A DNA stretch of 64,000 nucleotides from Erinaceus europaeus (taxonomy: Eukaryota > Chordata > Mammalia > Eulipotyphla > Erinaceidae), in assembly GCF_950295315.1 (NCBI RefSeq), contig NC_080172.1, positions 79,751,118 through 79,815,117 on the forward strand, given 5' to 3'. Both the position numbers and the translations under genes were made by a program. Positions 22,851 through 34,354 of the stretch are shown piece after piece (the first letter of the stretch is position 1; every line of letters starts with the position of its first letter). Below the pieces are notes generated by a model. It was given only the letters and a program-made list of their open reading frames with translations, searched no databases and had not been told where the DNA came from.

Positions 22851-23510
22851 TTTATATCTTAACTCTTTTTCAGCCACCAGGCTCCAGATGTTACCATGGT
22901 GACAACCTGACTTCCCTGGACTGAGGACCCCACCATGTGTCCTGAAGCCCCACCTCACTAGATACCTGCCCCCTCTAGGGAAAGAGAAAGACAGGTTGGG
23001 AGTATGGACCCACCTGCCAATGCCCATATTCAGCGGAGAAATGATTACAGAAGCCGGAGCTCCCACCTTTTGCACCCTACAATGATCTTGGGTCCATATT
23101 CCCAGAGGGATAGAATAAGGAAGCTGGGAGTCAGGCAGTGGTGCAGCGGGTTAAGTGCACGTGGCGCAAACTGCAAGGACTGGCATAAGGATCCCACCGG
23201 GTCCCCACCTTCAGGGGAGTCGCATCACAGGCAGTGAAGCAGGTCTGCAGGCGTCTATCTTTCTCTCCCTCTCTCTTGTATTCCCCTCCTCTCTCCATTT
23301 CTCTCTGTCCTATCCACCAACAACATCAATAATCACAGCAATGTTAAACAACAAGGGCAACAAAAAGGAAAAAAAAAAAAAAGAAAAGGAAGCTATCAAG
23401 GGAGGTGATGGGATATGGAGTTCTGGGGGTGGGAATGTGTGGAAATGTGCCCCTTTTATCCTATAGTCTTGTCAATATTTCCATTTTATAAATGAAAATT
23501 AAAAAAAAAA
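22851..23510 (+). repeat. Family X retroposon, 3' portion with poly(A) end
   Basis: After the target-site duplication, X resumes with CAGCCACCAGGCTCCAGATG. It continues through GACTTCCCTGGACTGAGGAC and AATTATGATTACAGAAGCC-like sequence to TTTATAAATGAAAATT and poly(A). A SINE-A interrupts it at 23126-23385. Confidence 0.88.
23126..23385 (+). mobile_element. SINE-A inside family X
   Basis: Head GGGAGTCAGGCAGTGGTGCA, core GGGGAGTCGCATCACAGGCA, CAACAACATCAATAATC linker and A-rich tail. AAGGAAGCT is repeated at 23117-23125 and 23386-23394. Confidence 0.93.
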
Positions 23511-24000
23511 GAACTGAGGTCCTTGAACACTATAATGTGTGCAGTCAGCATGTGCCACTATGTGGCTCCTGTTTATCAAACTTTTAACATGTGAGTAAAT
23601 GCTTTACTTAAGAGACTAATATTTTTACAGAGGTTAGCTGTGAGAGAAAGATACAAAATACTCTAATGACATATATAACAAATCTACAAAGAGTACTTAT
23701 GACAAATGACAAATTCCACCGTGCTTGGGCTCAATTTTAAATTGACAATAACTACTTCACCTGATGGAACTGAACATAAGGTTGTATTACAATATTGACT
23801 CTGGTGATGTTCTTCATCTGACCAAAGTCTTTTTTCTGTATTGTGAGTGAAGGAGTCAATTAAGCTGAAGATATATTATGACAGCAATCTTCCTTTTCAT
23901 TTTCTCACAAAACTTATTATTGATTTTCTAAACTTCCTGTGGAAAGCAAAATTGTGATTTCTACTAAATCTTTAGAAAATGTTTTCAGAAGCTGAGTTAT
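23511..24000. other. SINE-A head remnant and unique intronic DNA
   Basis: 23512-23570 holds an antisense SINE-A 5' remnant (GAGGTCCTTGAACACTATAA... CACTATGTGGCTCC). The rest is AT-rich with no recognised feature. Confidence 0.5.
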
Positions 24001-24114
24001 ATCAATAGTTTAGCAGATAAGCATATGCCTTACCATCTATGAGGTCCTGGGTTCTACTTTTCCTTCACCAGTACAACATGAATAGCACCAGCACATATTA
24101 CATTGCTGTCACTC

Positions 24115-24154
<40 letters not shown>

Positions 24155-24165
24155 CACCCACACCT
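24001..24165 (+). mobile_element. Degenerate tRNA-derived SINE ending in (TC)n
   Basis: A tRNA-like head (AGTTTAGCAGATAAGCATAT, box B GGTCCTGGGTTCTAC) and CACCAGTACAACATGAATAG, then a (TC)n run at 24118-24152. Confidence 0.6.
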
Positions 24166-24254
24166 AAGACCATAAAATTAAAATAAATGTCCAGGGAAGC
24201 CTCTCAGTAGTACTGAATATGTACAAAGTTCATTTTCTGTCACCTCAGAGCAAG

Positions 24255-24395
24255 TTAGGGCCTGGGAGATAGCTCAGTTTTATAGAATAGAACTTTCGTG
24301 CCCATAGGACCATATTAAATACAAAGCATTGTCATATGCCAGATTGGAGCAGTGCTCTGGTCTTTCTCTATTACTTATCAAAAATAAATAAATCT
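24255..24395 (+). mobile_element. Degenerate tRNA-derived SINE
   Basis: GGGCCTGGGAGATAGCTCAG head, GGAGCAGTGCTCTGGTC and an AAAATAAATAAATC tail. Related to SINE-B in its 3' part. Confidence 0.65.
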
Positions 24396-24411
24396 TTTTA
24401 AAAAACTAAAG

Positions 24412-24560
24412 AGGGCCAGGCAGTGACACACCCGATTAAGTGCATCTAATAAGAAGTCCAAGGACCTGCACAAGGTTCCGGGTTCAAGCCCCAGGTTCAT
24501 CACCTGCAGGGGGGATGCTTCACAAGCTGTGAAGCAAAAGAAAAATAAAAACAAACAAAC
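24412..24560 (+). mobile_element. SINE-A, short
   Basis: GGGCCAGGCAGTGACACACC head, GGGTTCAAGCCCC box B, CACCTGCAGGGGGGATGCTT core, followed almost directly by an A-rich tail. Confidence 0.88.
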
Positions 24561-24574
24561 AAAAAACCTAAAAC

Positions 24575-24785
24575 TTAGGGTTTAAGCAGTGGCACAGTTG
24601 GCTAAGTACATCTGCTACCATGTTCAAAGACCAAGGTTACAGTCCTAGTTCCTACCAGTAGGGGAAGGTTTCACAAACAGTGAAGCAGTGCTGTAGGCAT
24701 CTTTCTCTCTCCTTTCTATCTCCTCCTTCTCTCTTAATATGTCTCTATTCCTATCCAATAAATATAAAAATAAGTAAAAGAAATT
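24575..24785 (+). mobile_element. SINE-A, short
   Basis: TTAAGCAGTGGCACAGTTGG head, core GTGAAGCAGTGCTGTAGGC, CT-rich tract and an AATAAATATAAAAAT tail. Confidence 0.85.
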
Positions 24786-24792
24786 GTGTTCC

Positions 24793-24945
24793 TGGGCAGG
24801 GATAGATAGCATAATGGTTATCCAAAGAGACTCTCATGCCTGAGGCTCCAAAGTCCCAGGTTCAGTTCCCTGCACCACCATAAGCCAGAGATTAAAAAAA
24901 GAAAAAAAAAGAAAGAATAAGAAGAAAAGAAAGAAAAGAAAGAAA
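24793..24945 (+). mobile_element. SINE-B
   Basis: GGGCAGGGATAGATAGCATA head, box B CAGGTTCAGTTCCC, CTGCACCACCATAAGCC and an AAAGAAAAAAAAAG tail. Confidence 0.9.
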
Positions 24946-25019
24946 AAAAGAAACTATGTTCCTTTAAAAAAACCTAAAACTTAAAAAAATCTTTTTAAGT
25001 ATGTAAGAACTATTATATT

Positions 25020-25215
25020 GGGGGTGGGGTGGTGACACGTCTTGTTGAATGTACACAGTAATATGTGCAAGGACCAGCTTAAAATGCCAGCTCCTCACCT
25101 ACAGGAGGTGAGTTTCATGTGTGGCAAAGCAGTGCTGCAGGTATATCTCTTTCATCCTCCCTCTCTGTCTCTCCCTCCCCTCTCAATTTCTCTCTGTATT
25201 ATCAAATAGGAGGAA
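25020..25215 (+). mobile_element. SINE-A, diverged
   Basis: GGTGGGGTGGTGACACGTCT head, GCAAAGCAGTGCTGCAGGTA core, CT-rich tract and AAATAGGAGGAAAAAAA tail. Confidence 0.8.
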
Positions 25216-25221
25216 AAAAAG

Positions 25222-25540
25222 AACTTTTGGTATTTTAATATACTTTCATGATCTATTTGTATCAAATTACAATTTGCAATATAAAATGAGTAAGAGAGTT
25301 GTTTGATGATCCTTTTTTTTTTTTTAATAAGTCACAACCATCTGTACCTAGAAAGCCTTTAGTAAACATCAACCGCATAAGTAGTATTACAGAATCCTGG
25401 TATTCTTTCTTCTTGGAAATTATAATTAGAGGCAGATAAAAAAAGTTTATAAGTTTTTACAAACAATTTTGATGTAAACTTGAATACTAGACAAACTCCC
25501 TGATATGTCTAGTATTGTTTGATGATGAGATGGACAGAAG
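25222..25540. other. Unique intronic DNA
   Basis: AT-rich with a T run at about 25311-25325. Nothing recognised. Confidence 0.45.
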
Positions 25541-25700
25541 AACCAGAGTGGTCTCTGGACAGGGAATTGCTGAACTGGTAGAGTAAAAGACCAGCAAGCT
25601 TCAGACTTCCCCTGTTTGGATCCCTAAGGTCATATGTACCAAAGTGCTTCTTTGGTTTCTTTCTCTCACTCTCCTTAGTAAAAGTCAGTATTTCACCTAG
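25541..25700 (+). mobile_element. SINE-C, diverged
   Basis: GGGAATTGCTGAACTGGTAGAGTA head, TGTTTGGATCCCTAAGG and ATGTACCAAAGTGCTTCTTTG, as in the 3' part of SINE-C. Confidence 0.6.
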
Positions 25701-25939
25701 AAGAAAAAATAAATCTTAGAAAAGAGCCAAAGGTTGGAGTAGGAAAAAGAAAAACATAGTCTGTGAAGTCCACAGACATTATTAGAGGCAAATATCACTT
25801 TAGTTCCCAAAACAGGAAATGACGGTACAAACAAAAAAGACATAGGCAAATAACCCTGATGAACTTTGATACAAAAACTTTCAACAAATCTTGGCAAGGA
25901 GAATCCAACAAGGTAACAAGGGACTAATCTATCAAAACT

Positions 25940-26071
25940 ATGTAAGAGCCCCCGCTGCATTGAGGGAAACTTGGGTGCAGTGGCCTCTTTGACTCTCTCT
26001 CCCTCCTCACTCTCTGCATGTCCCAAAAAACAAAACAAAACACAAATCTAAAAATAAACAAACAAAATATT
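25940..26071 (+). mobile_element. Degenerate SINE within the old L1
   Basis: Between two L1 segments lies a CT-rich tract (GACTCTCTCTCCCTCCTCAC) with an A-rich tail (CAAAACAAAACACAAATC), the 3' part of a SINE. Confidence 0.55.
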
Positions 26072-26735
26072 AAATGAGATTCATTAGAGGGGTGCAAGGA
26101 TGGTACAGCACATTCAAATCAGTGAGATACACCATGTCAACAAATATAAAGATAAAAACTATACAATTACATTAAAAGAGGTATGCAAAAAACTCAAAAA
26201 TGCTTAATATCCACGTATGATAAAGATCCTCAGTAACAAAAGGAACATTCCTCAACATAATAAAGGCCAGATATGATAAACTCATGGCTAACATCATACT
26301 CAGTGTTGAAAAACGGAAAGCTTTCCCCTTAAATCTGAACTATGCAAAAATGTCCACTCTCACCACTACTATTCAGTGCAGTCCTGGAAAGTCCTTGTCA
26401 GTGCAACAAGGCAAGAAAGAGACACTAGAGGAATCCAAAGTGGAAAGTAAGAAGTGAAATACCACGATTTGCATGTAACATGATAATATACAAACATAGC
26501 CCAAAGAACTCTACCAAAAAACAAAGAGGAACTATCAATAAATTCAGTGAAGTGATAGGATACAAAATCCATATACAAAATTTGTAGAATGTCTCTGCAC
26601 AAATGATGAAGCAGAGGAAAGGGAAATGAAAGAAATAATCCAATTAGGAATTGGACCAAAAGTAGTAAAATACCTTGGAGTAAAATTAAGAAGTAAAACA
26701 ACTCTACCATAAAACTATTTATTTCATTAAAAATA

Positions 26736-27195
26736 AATAAATAGAATTCATCTGCAATATTCTTGCCTTTAGATTCATGATTAGTCAACAATTTGTTCTG
26801 CTTTAAATATTAACTCTTTTTCAGTCACCAGGATCCAGATGATACCATGTTGCCAACCTGACTTCCCTGGGCAGATGATCCCACTATGTGTCTTGGAGCC
26901 CTGCCTCCCCAGATCCCTGCCTCATGAGGGAAAGAGAGACAGGTTGGGAGTATGGATCGACCTGCCAACGCCCATGTTCAGTAGAGAAACAATTACAGAG
27001 GCCAGACCTTCCACCTTCTGCACCCTACAGTGATTTGGGGTCCATATTCCCAGAGGAATAAACAATAGGGAAGCTATCAAGGGAGGGGATTGGATATGGA
27101 GCTCTAGGGGTGGGCACTGTATGGAAATGTGCCCCTCTTAGCCTATAGTCTTGTCAATATTTCCATTTTATAAATAAAAATTTAAAAATTAAAAA
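26736..27195 (+). repeat. Family X retroposon, 5'-truncated copy in the old L1
   Basis: Starts at TCATCTGCAATATTCTTGCC and follows X through CTGACTTCCCTGGGCAGATG and AATTACAGAGGCCAGACC to TTATAAATAAAAATTTAAAA. L1 flanks both sides, so X inserted after the L1. Confidence 0.88.
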
Positions 27196-27251
27196 AATAG
27201 AATCATAAAAAAGGATGTTCATGGGTCAGAAGTATAGATATTGTTAAAATG

Positions 27252-27400
27252 GTCATACCTGGGCTAGTGAAAAAGGGTATTTGCATAGTGTGCTGCTTTG
27301 CCATGTGTAAGACCCAAGTTTCAGCTTGACCCTCACCACACTAAAGGAAGTATCAGTGCTGTGGTCTCTTTCACTGTCTAATTCAGTGTTGCTATCTGTA
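27252..27400 (+). mobile_element. SINE-D with short target-site duplication
   Basis: TGGGCTAGTGAAAAAGGGTA head, CCAAGTTTCAGCTTG box B and CAGTGCTGTGGTCTCTTTC. L1 sequence GGTCATA occurs on both sides. Confidence 0.75.
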
Positions 27401-27995
27401 AAAAAGGTCATAACGTCTATAGATTCAAAGGAATTCTTATAAAAATCTCAAAGCACCCTTCGAGGAAATTTAACAAACTGTCGTAAATTTTATGTGAAAC
27501 CACAAAAGACCATAAATAATCTAAGCAACTCAAAATTAGAGATATTGAGTTCGTTGGCTATCATACAAAGCAGTAGTAATTAAAATAGTATTGTACTGGG
27601 ACAAAAATGGGCATTCAGACCAGTGGAATAAAGAGCCCAAAATAAATCCATATATATGGAAATTGAATACACTATAAAGGAACCCAAACAATTCAATGGG
27701 GGGGGGGGGGGGCAGAGAAAACTTCTCAACAATAGTTTAAGTAAAATATGGGAAAGTGAACCTAGAACATTATTTAATGCCACACAGTAAGTTATTTAAA
27801 ATGGATTAATGATTTGGATAGTAGATGTGAACCTATAAAATACATAGAAGAAACATAGAGGAGTCACTTCAGGGCCTCAGCAACAAGGTATATTTGAGAA
27901 CAAGAGACACAGACAAGAGAAACTAAAGACAGAATAAACAACTGGGACATCTGATTGTAAACCTTCTACACATAGGAAAAAAAGGATTAAAAAAA

Positions 27996-28927
27996 CCCAG
28001 CCCTTGTGCCCTACTCAGGGAGTCCAGAGATTCCCAAACAAACATGATGGGCCTAGATCTCAAATAAATCCTTCTCAACCATTGTTACCGGTCATCTCTA
28101 TCAGGAACAACACAATAGACCCCTTTGTGGACCCCACAGGACCTTGCCCTCAACTTGGATTATCAACATTAGAGAATGTTCCATCCTCCGAAGGGAGACT
28201 GGACAACATACTCTATACTACACCTGAAGAAGATGGGTCTTGATATTGGGGCAGCTTGGAACGTTCCTACTCATGACCACAGAATATGAGCTCAGATCTA
28301 CAGGGTTGCAGAGGTCACATAGGCTCCTAAGCTGAATATGGGCTCCAGATCACATCAAATTGATGGGGTTTACAGTCAACAATATTTATACACCTTCCTC
28401 ATACTTGAGAGCTACTCTCCTCCCTGATCCATCTTTCTGGTCCTTTTTCCAGCCATGACATCATCTCCCCAGACAAGAACTTGGATCCACCTGCATATCA
28501 GATTTCAAGCTCAGGGGAAAAACAAACAACAACAACAACAAAAAAAAACTAGTAGTTATGGGCCCTTTGGAATATAACTAAAATATGCCTAGTAGCTATC
28601 TGCAAAGGACACCCCCCTCAACTCTTCATCTGCACTACTCCAGCCTTTAGGTTCGTGATTAATCAAAAACTTGTTTGGCTTTATATGTTAACTTTCTTTG
28701 CAGCCACCAGGTTCCAGATGCTAGCATGTTGATGACCAGACTTCCCTGGACAGACAACGCCACCAATGTGTCCTAGAGCTCCACTTCCCCAGAGCCCCGT
28801 CCCAGTAGGGAAAGAGAGAGGCAGGCTGGGAGTGGGGATGCAATTACAGAAGCCAGACCTTCAACCTTCTGCATCCCACAATGACCTTGGGTCCATACTC
28901 CCAGAGGGTTAAAGAATAGGAAAGCTA
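27996..28927 (+). repeat. Family X retroposon (left part)
   Basis: X from the CCCAAACAAACATGATGGGC region onward, with no open frame. It continues at 29303-29448 after the young L1 3' end. L1 sequence borders both outer ends. Confidence 0.88.
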
Positions 28928-29289
28928 AATGGTGACTTCACCGTTTTCAGTCGATCTTGGATGGCCCTTGAAAAATTCATGTTATGTGAAATAAGTCAGA
29001 AACAGAAGGATGAATATGGGATGATCTCACTCTCAGGCAAAAGTTGAAAAACAAGATCAGAAATGAAAACACAAGTAGAACCTGAAATGTAATTGGCATA
29101 TCGCACCAAAGTAAAAGACTCTGGGGTGGGTGGGTGGGGAGAATACAGGTCCATGAAGAATGATAAATGACATAGTGGGGGTTGTATTGTTAAATGGGAA
29201 ACTGGGAAATGTTATGCATGTACAAACTATTGTATTTACTGTTGAATGTAAAACATTAATTCCCCAATAATAAAATAAATTTTTTAAAA
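28928..29289 (+). mobile_element. L1 3'-end insertion (3' UTR) within family X
   Basis: A 362-bp sense copy of the L1 tail ending ATTAATTCCCCAATAATAAA. AATAGGAAAGCTA from X is duplicated exactly at 28915-28927 and 29290-29302, so this is a severely 5'-truncated L1 insertion. Confidence 0.95.
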
Positions 29290-29302
29290 AATAGGAAAGC
29301 TA

Positions 29303-29448
29303 TTGGGGGAGGGGAGGAGATACAGAGTTCTGGTGGTGGGAATTGTGTGCAGTTGTACCTCTCTTATCCTATGGTTTTGTCAGTGTTTCCTTTTATAAAC
29401 AAATTAAAATTAAAATTAAATTACTTGAAAATAAATTTTAAAAACCTG
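29303..29448 (+). repeat. Family X retroposon (right part)
   Basis: X tail from TTGGGGGAGGGGAGGAGATA through GTGTTTCCTTTTATAAAC to an A-rich end. It is the continuation of 27996-28927. Confidence 0.85.
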
Positions 29449-29564
29449 TCCTTCAGGGGGAAAAAAAAGCCAGCCTTGCAAATGGGGAGAAGACATTTCA
29501 TTCTCACATCTAACAAAGGATTGATATTGAAAATTGTATCATTCAATAAGTAAAATGCAGTAAA

Positions 29565-30837
29565 ACTTAACATTAACTTAGATTTCACTTAAACCCTAGG
29601 TCTATTCCCTCCCTAATTTGAGTCCAGATCCCATAAACCCAATATTGCTTTGGATACAACAAATGATATTCAATGACTTAACAAATGGGAGAAAGTCTAA
29701 ACTCATCAGATAAAAAAAGAACTACAAGTGACTGGCTCACATTAATGATGGTCCTTTTGGTCAATATCAGGCCATGCCATCATCCAGGGTTCTAGTCAGG
29801 GAATCTTTGGATTTCCACATAGATGGATTCCCACATAGATATGATGGGCCTAGATCTCTAACAGTTCCCTCTCTCCACCATCTCTGGTCACTTCCATAAG
29901 TAATGCCATCATAAGCCTTCTTGTGGACCTCTCTAGGACCTGGCCCTCAATGTAGAGTAGCATGGTAGGAACTTCCCCACTTTCCTAAGGGAGGCTGGGT
30001 CAAAGTACTCTGCCACTCGAGGAAGACTGGTCCTGAAATGAGTGCAGCCTAGAATGTTCCTATCTGTGACCATGAACTGTGAGCTCAGACTGACAAGGGA
30101 CTCAGAGATTAAACAGGCTCCTGTGCTAAATATGAATAAATATGGGTCCTAGATCAGATCCATGGGGTAAACAGTTAGTTTTTTATATACTTTCCTCATG
30201 TTTGGGAGCTACTCTCTGCCCTAATCTAGCTTTCTACCCTCTTCTCAACTCTGATACCATCTTCCTAGAATATAATTTTTGTTTACTTGCATGTTAGCTA
30301 TCAAGCACCAGCAAAGATTACTAGTCATGGACCCCTAGGTACATACCTAAAATAGACTTCCTTGTTTCTTTCCATCCAAAGATCCCTAATTTCATCTGCT
30401 CTATTCCTACATTTGGGGCCCTATTATTAAACAATTTGTTTTGCTTTATATAACTTTTGCCTTTCAGCCACCAAGTTGCAGACTCTACTTTGATTCCATC
30501 ATGCCTTCCCTGGGCAGATTTCACCAATATGTCCTAAAGTCTCACCTTTCCAGAGGCCTACCTGACTAGGAAGAATAGAAATAGGCTGAGGGTATGGAAC
30601 AACCTGCCAATGTCTATGTCTAATGGAGAAGCAATTATAGAAACCAGAACTTTCACCTTTTGCACCCCATAAAGAATGTTGGCCTACACTCCCAGAGGGA
30701 TAAAAAAAAAAAAATAGGGACATATCCAATGGAGGAAATGGGATATGGAACTCTGCTGGTTGGAACAGTATGGAATTGTACCCCTCTCATCCTACAATCT
30801 TGTTAATATTATTAAATTACTAATAATTTTTTTAAAA
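29565..30837 (+). repeat. Family X retroposon, long copy
   Basis: An almost uninterrupted X copy of about 1.27 kb from CACATTAATGATGGTCC-type 5' sequence to an ATTACTAATAATTTTTTTAAA end. Its diverged 3' half defines a subfamily shared with the copies at 31.1, 50.1 and 51.2 kb and 62.2 kb. No coding capacity. Confidence 0.85.
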
Positions 30838-31080
30838 GACAAGAAAATTTACTGAGAAATCATACAGCTTCAACAATAACAACAAAAATGCAACCCCATT
30901 TAAAAAATAAGCAAAGATCTGAAAAAAAAGTTCTTTAAGTAAGGTATACAAAAGACCCACAGACAACTGAAAAAAAATGTTTCACATCACTTATGACTTT
31001 AAAAATGCAAATTAAAATTACACTGAAATGCCACCACAAACCTATGAGAAATGAACTACATCAACAAAATATAAAACACA

Positions 31081-31255
31081 AAGCAAGTCAGATAAAGAAG
31101 TGACTACAAAAGCTGGTGAAAGGTAAGAGATTGACTCATTTAATGATGGTCTTTTTAGTCACTATCAGGCTACACCATCACCCAGAACCCTAGACAAGAA
31201 ATCATAGGATTCCCCCATAGAAAAGAAAGACTTAGATCTCTAATATCTCTCCTCT

Positions 31256-31298
<43 letters not shown>

Positions 31299-31983
31299 AT
31301 CACTGGTCACATACATTAGAATGTAATCATAAGCCCTTTTGTAAGTGTCTTCAGGACCATATGCTCACTATGAACTAGCAATGGTACAGACTGTCCCACT
31401 CTCCAAAGGGAGGATTGGTCATTTATCTCTACCACTTGGGAAAGACTGGTTCTGAAGTGAATGTAGTCAAAAATGTTCCCAACTGTGACTATGGACTGTG
31501 AGCTCAGTCTGACAGGGACTCAGAGGTTGTACAGGCTGCAGTGCTGAATATAAATAGATATCGGCCACAAGTTAGATTGTTGTAGTAAACAGTTAATTGC
31601 ATTTATTTATTTTCTTCAAATTTGGGAGCAACGTTCTGCCTTAATCCTGCTTCCTAGTGTATTCTCAAGCCTGACATTTTCCCAGACAGTATTTCTAGTC
31701 CACCCCCAAGTTAGCTATCAAGCTTAAGCAAAATTACTAAAACATAGGCTCCCAGGAACATTCCTAAAATAGACTTCCTGGCTTTCTTCCACTCTTAGGT
31801 CCCTACTTTCATCTGTTCTATTCCTAATTTATGGTTCCTGTTTATTAAATATTTTGTCCTGCTTTCCATCGTACTTCATTTCAGCCACCTAGTTGCAGAT
31901 GCTACTATGATTCCACTCTGACTTCCTTAGGCAGATCATCTCAGCAATACTTCCTGGAGCCTCACTTTTCAAAAGCCCCACCA
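31081..31983 (+). repeat. Family X retroposon, left part
   Basis: X sequence from TCAGATAAAGAAGTGACTAC to AAAGCCCCACC, with a (TC)n run at about 31258-31296. It resumes at 32509 after a SINE and an inverted-repeat arm. Confidence 0.85.
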
Positions 31984-32211
31984 CAGGGGCCCGGTGGTAA
32001 CACACCTGGTTAAGTGCACATGTTACAATGTACAAGGGCTCAGGTTTGAACTCCCAGTTTCCACCTGTAGGGGGAAGGCTTTGCAAGAGGTGAAGCAGTG
32101 TTGCAGGTGTCTCTCTCCCTCTTTATCACCTCCCTTCCCTTTTGATTGCTGGCTGTCTCTATACAATATATATAAAAAAAGATAATAAAAAGTAAAAAAT
32201 TTTTAAAAGCT
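31984..32211 (+). mobile_element. SINE-A within family X
   Basis: GGGGCCCGGTGGTAACACAC head, core GTGAAGCAGTGTTGCAGGTG, CT-rich tract and an AAAAAAAGATAATAAAAAG tail. Its 3' end abuts the 297-bp inverted-repeat arm rather than X. Confidence 0.88.
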
Positions 32212-32508
32212 CTGTTCTATCCTATAAAACAATTTTTCATCAATAAAATGATAAAAATATCATAACTTTGGATCATTCTCTTAGGGTTTTAACAATCCAT
32301 CTCAACATTTTGTAAACTCTAACACTAAATTAACATTCACAATCTATATTGCATGGAAATGTAGTAAGCTCTGAGCTGTGGCAAATGTATTATAGAGAAT
32401 ATTAATGGCTTGATGAATGTTATCTCTTCTTTTTCAAAAAGCATATTCTGTTTGTTAACATATTTGATTCCTACAAAGCTATGGTACATCTAGTCATTTT
32501 AAGCCAGT
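32212..32508 (+). repeat. Left arm of a 297-bp inverted duplication
   Basis: CTGTTCTATCCTATAAAACA... to ...TCATTTTAAGCCAGT is the reverse complement of 35833-36129. Both arms are 297 bp, and I count about six mismatches and no net indel. The arm sits inside family X, which resumes at 32509. Confidence 0.95.
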
Positions 32509-32850
32509 TTCCCCACTAGGAAAAGATAGAAACAGGCTGGGGAAATGGATCAATCTGCCAACGTCCATGTCCGGTGGAGAAGCAATTACAGAAGCCAGAA
32601 CTCCCACCTTCTACATCCCCAAAAGAATTTTGGTTCATGCGCTCAGAGGGGTAAACAATAGGTGAAGTAAACAAGAGGGTCCTGTACTCCCATTCAACCA
32701 GGACCTAAAGCTCATACTAGTGATCTTGAGAGAACTCCTGCAGTTTCCAATGGAGGCAATGAGAAATAGAACTCTGATGGTGGGAACTGTATGGGGTTAT
32801 ACCCCTATTATCTTAAAAATTTGTAAGTCAATATTATCATCACATTATTT
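32509..32850 (+). repeat. Family X retroposon, right part and 3' end
   Basis: CCCCACTAGGAAAAGATAG continues X to its 3' end near ATTATCATCACATTATTTG. CCCCAC occurs on both sides of the 31984-32508 insert. Confidence 0.8.
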
Positions 32851-32859
32851 GTTAATTGG

Positions 32860-33790
32860 GTTAACTTTGAAAAGTCCCTTTGTTATGGTTTGCTGTACAG
32901 TCTTTTTGAACCCTAAGACAGCAGGAACCTCACATCTCCACTATAGAGCCCCTACTTCCCCCAGTCCTGGAACCCTTGGATAGGGCCCACTTTCCCGTAT
33001 GCATCTCCCAATCCAAACCAAATAATATTGCATCTGCCGATCACAACCTAACCAACACAACGATTGCCACCTCAACATGCTTCACCTCAGACTGTATCCA
33101 AAGACTTCACATGTGGAACGACAACCCTTCAGCTTCATTACTCGGGTGAGACCTTTCCTTTTATAGTACACTCTAATTTAATCTCAGGTAGTTCACTTTC
33201 TAACAAAGTCCCATAACCTATATATACATCAGTTTCCGTGAGCGAGAGCTTATGTGCACACGTATCCATAAACTACTGCAAAATATATACCTGAAAGCAG
33301 AAGTACACTAGAGTTTGCAGTGAGTAGCTCCCTAACACTTCCTCTCCACTATTCCAAGCTTGGGATCCATGATTGCTCAACAAATTGTTTGGCTTCATAT
33401 GTTAACTCTCTTTTCAATCACCAGGTTCCAGATGCCACCAGGATGCTGGCCAGGCTTCCCTGGATTGAAGACCCCACCAATGTGTCCTGGAGCTCAGCTT
33501 CCCCAGAGATACACCTTACTAGGGAAAGAGAGAGGCAGACTGGGAGTATGGACCAACCAGTCAACGCCCATGTTCAGCGGGGAAGCAATTACAGAAGCCA
33601 GACCTTCTACCTTCTGCAACCCACAATGACCCTGGGTCCATGCTCCCAGAGGGCTAGAGAATGGGAAAGCTATCAGGGGAGGGGGTGGGTTATGGGGATT
33701 GGGTGGTGGGAATTGTGTGGAGTTGTACCCCTCCTACCTTATGTTTTTGTTCATTAATCCTTTCTTAAATAAAAAATTTAAAAAAATTTG
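32860..33790 (+). repeat. Family X retroposon, copy with the longest 5' extension
   Basis: This copy reaches further 5' than the others (TATGGTTTGCTGTACAGTC, ACATGCTTCACCTCAGACTG). It then follows X through GCTTCCCTGGATTGAAGAC and AATTACAGAAGCCAGACC to a CTTTCTTAAATAAAAAATTT end. The 145-codon frame at 33320-33757 is repeated antisense in the X copy at 48.8-49.2 kb. It shows no known domain and is not conserved in the other copies. Confidence 0.85.
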
Positions 33791-33799
33791 TAAGTCAAT

Positions 33800-34320
33800 A
33801 TTAAATCGCTAATAAAAAAGGGAAAATAAAGTTAAAAAAACATATATATTAAACATCAAGGTAAGGATGTGGATAAAAAGGAACTCTGGTATACTGTTGA
33901 TGGGAACTCAAATTGGTGTGACCTCTATGGAGAAAAAGAATGGGGTGTTCCTAAATAAAAATAGAAATACCTTATGATCCAGCAATACCTCTCCTAGTCA
34001 TATACCCACAGGGTATGAGAACACTGACTGGAAGGATGTAGGCATCCCTATGTTCATAGCTGTACTATTCACAAAAGTCAAGATATTAAAGCAATCTAAG
34101 TACACTAAAATGACTAGATAAAAAGTTATGAGGCATATAGTCCACAGAATTATACTCTCAATGAAAAATTATGAGATTGTATCAAGTGAGACCAAATTAA
34201 TAAAACGAGAGTTGAATATGTTAAGTGAAATAAGAGGTGAAACACCCACTACTGGATTGCTTTGCTCTACTCAGAAGAGGAACATAGATAACTACTAAAG
34301 CAAGAGAACTTGTAAAAAAA

Positions 34321-34354
<34 letters not shown>

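Larger units (their letters stand above)
25740..31080 (+). mobile_element. Old L1 LINE (sense ORF2), broken by several later insertions
   Basis: Segments at about 25740-25938, 26072-26735, 27196-27250, 27402-27995, 29450-29560 and 30838-31080 read in order as L1 ORF2 from the RT region to the C-terminal region. Examples are AATCCAACAAGGTAACAAGG near 25905, CACCATGTCAACAAATATAA near 26130, and CAGACCAGTGGAATAAAGAG near 27617. Family X copies, SINEs and a young L1 3' end separate the pieces. All reading frames are degraded. A run of 15 G sits at 27698-27712. Confidence 0.8.

Noticed and set aside
31258..31296. CRISPR-like or satellite arrays among the simple repeats
   Set aside because: All tandem repeats found are mono- to hexanucleotide microsatellites; there are no spaced repeats, and the DNA is mammalian.
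33320..33757. A conserved 145-residue protein, also seen at 48803-49240
   Set aside because: Both lie in family X copies and match because the repeat is young; the frame is broken in the other X copies and shows no known domain.
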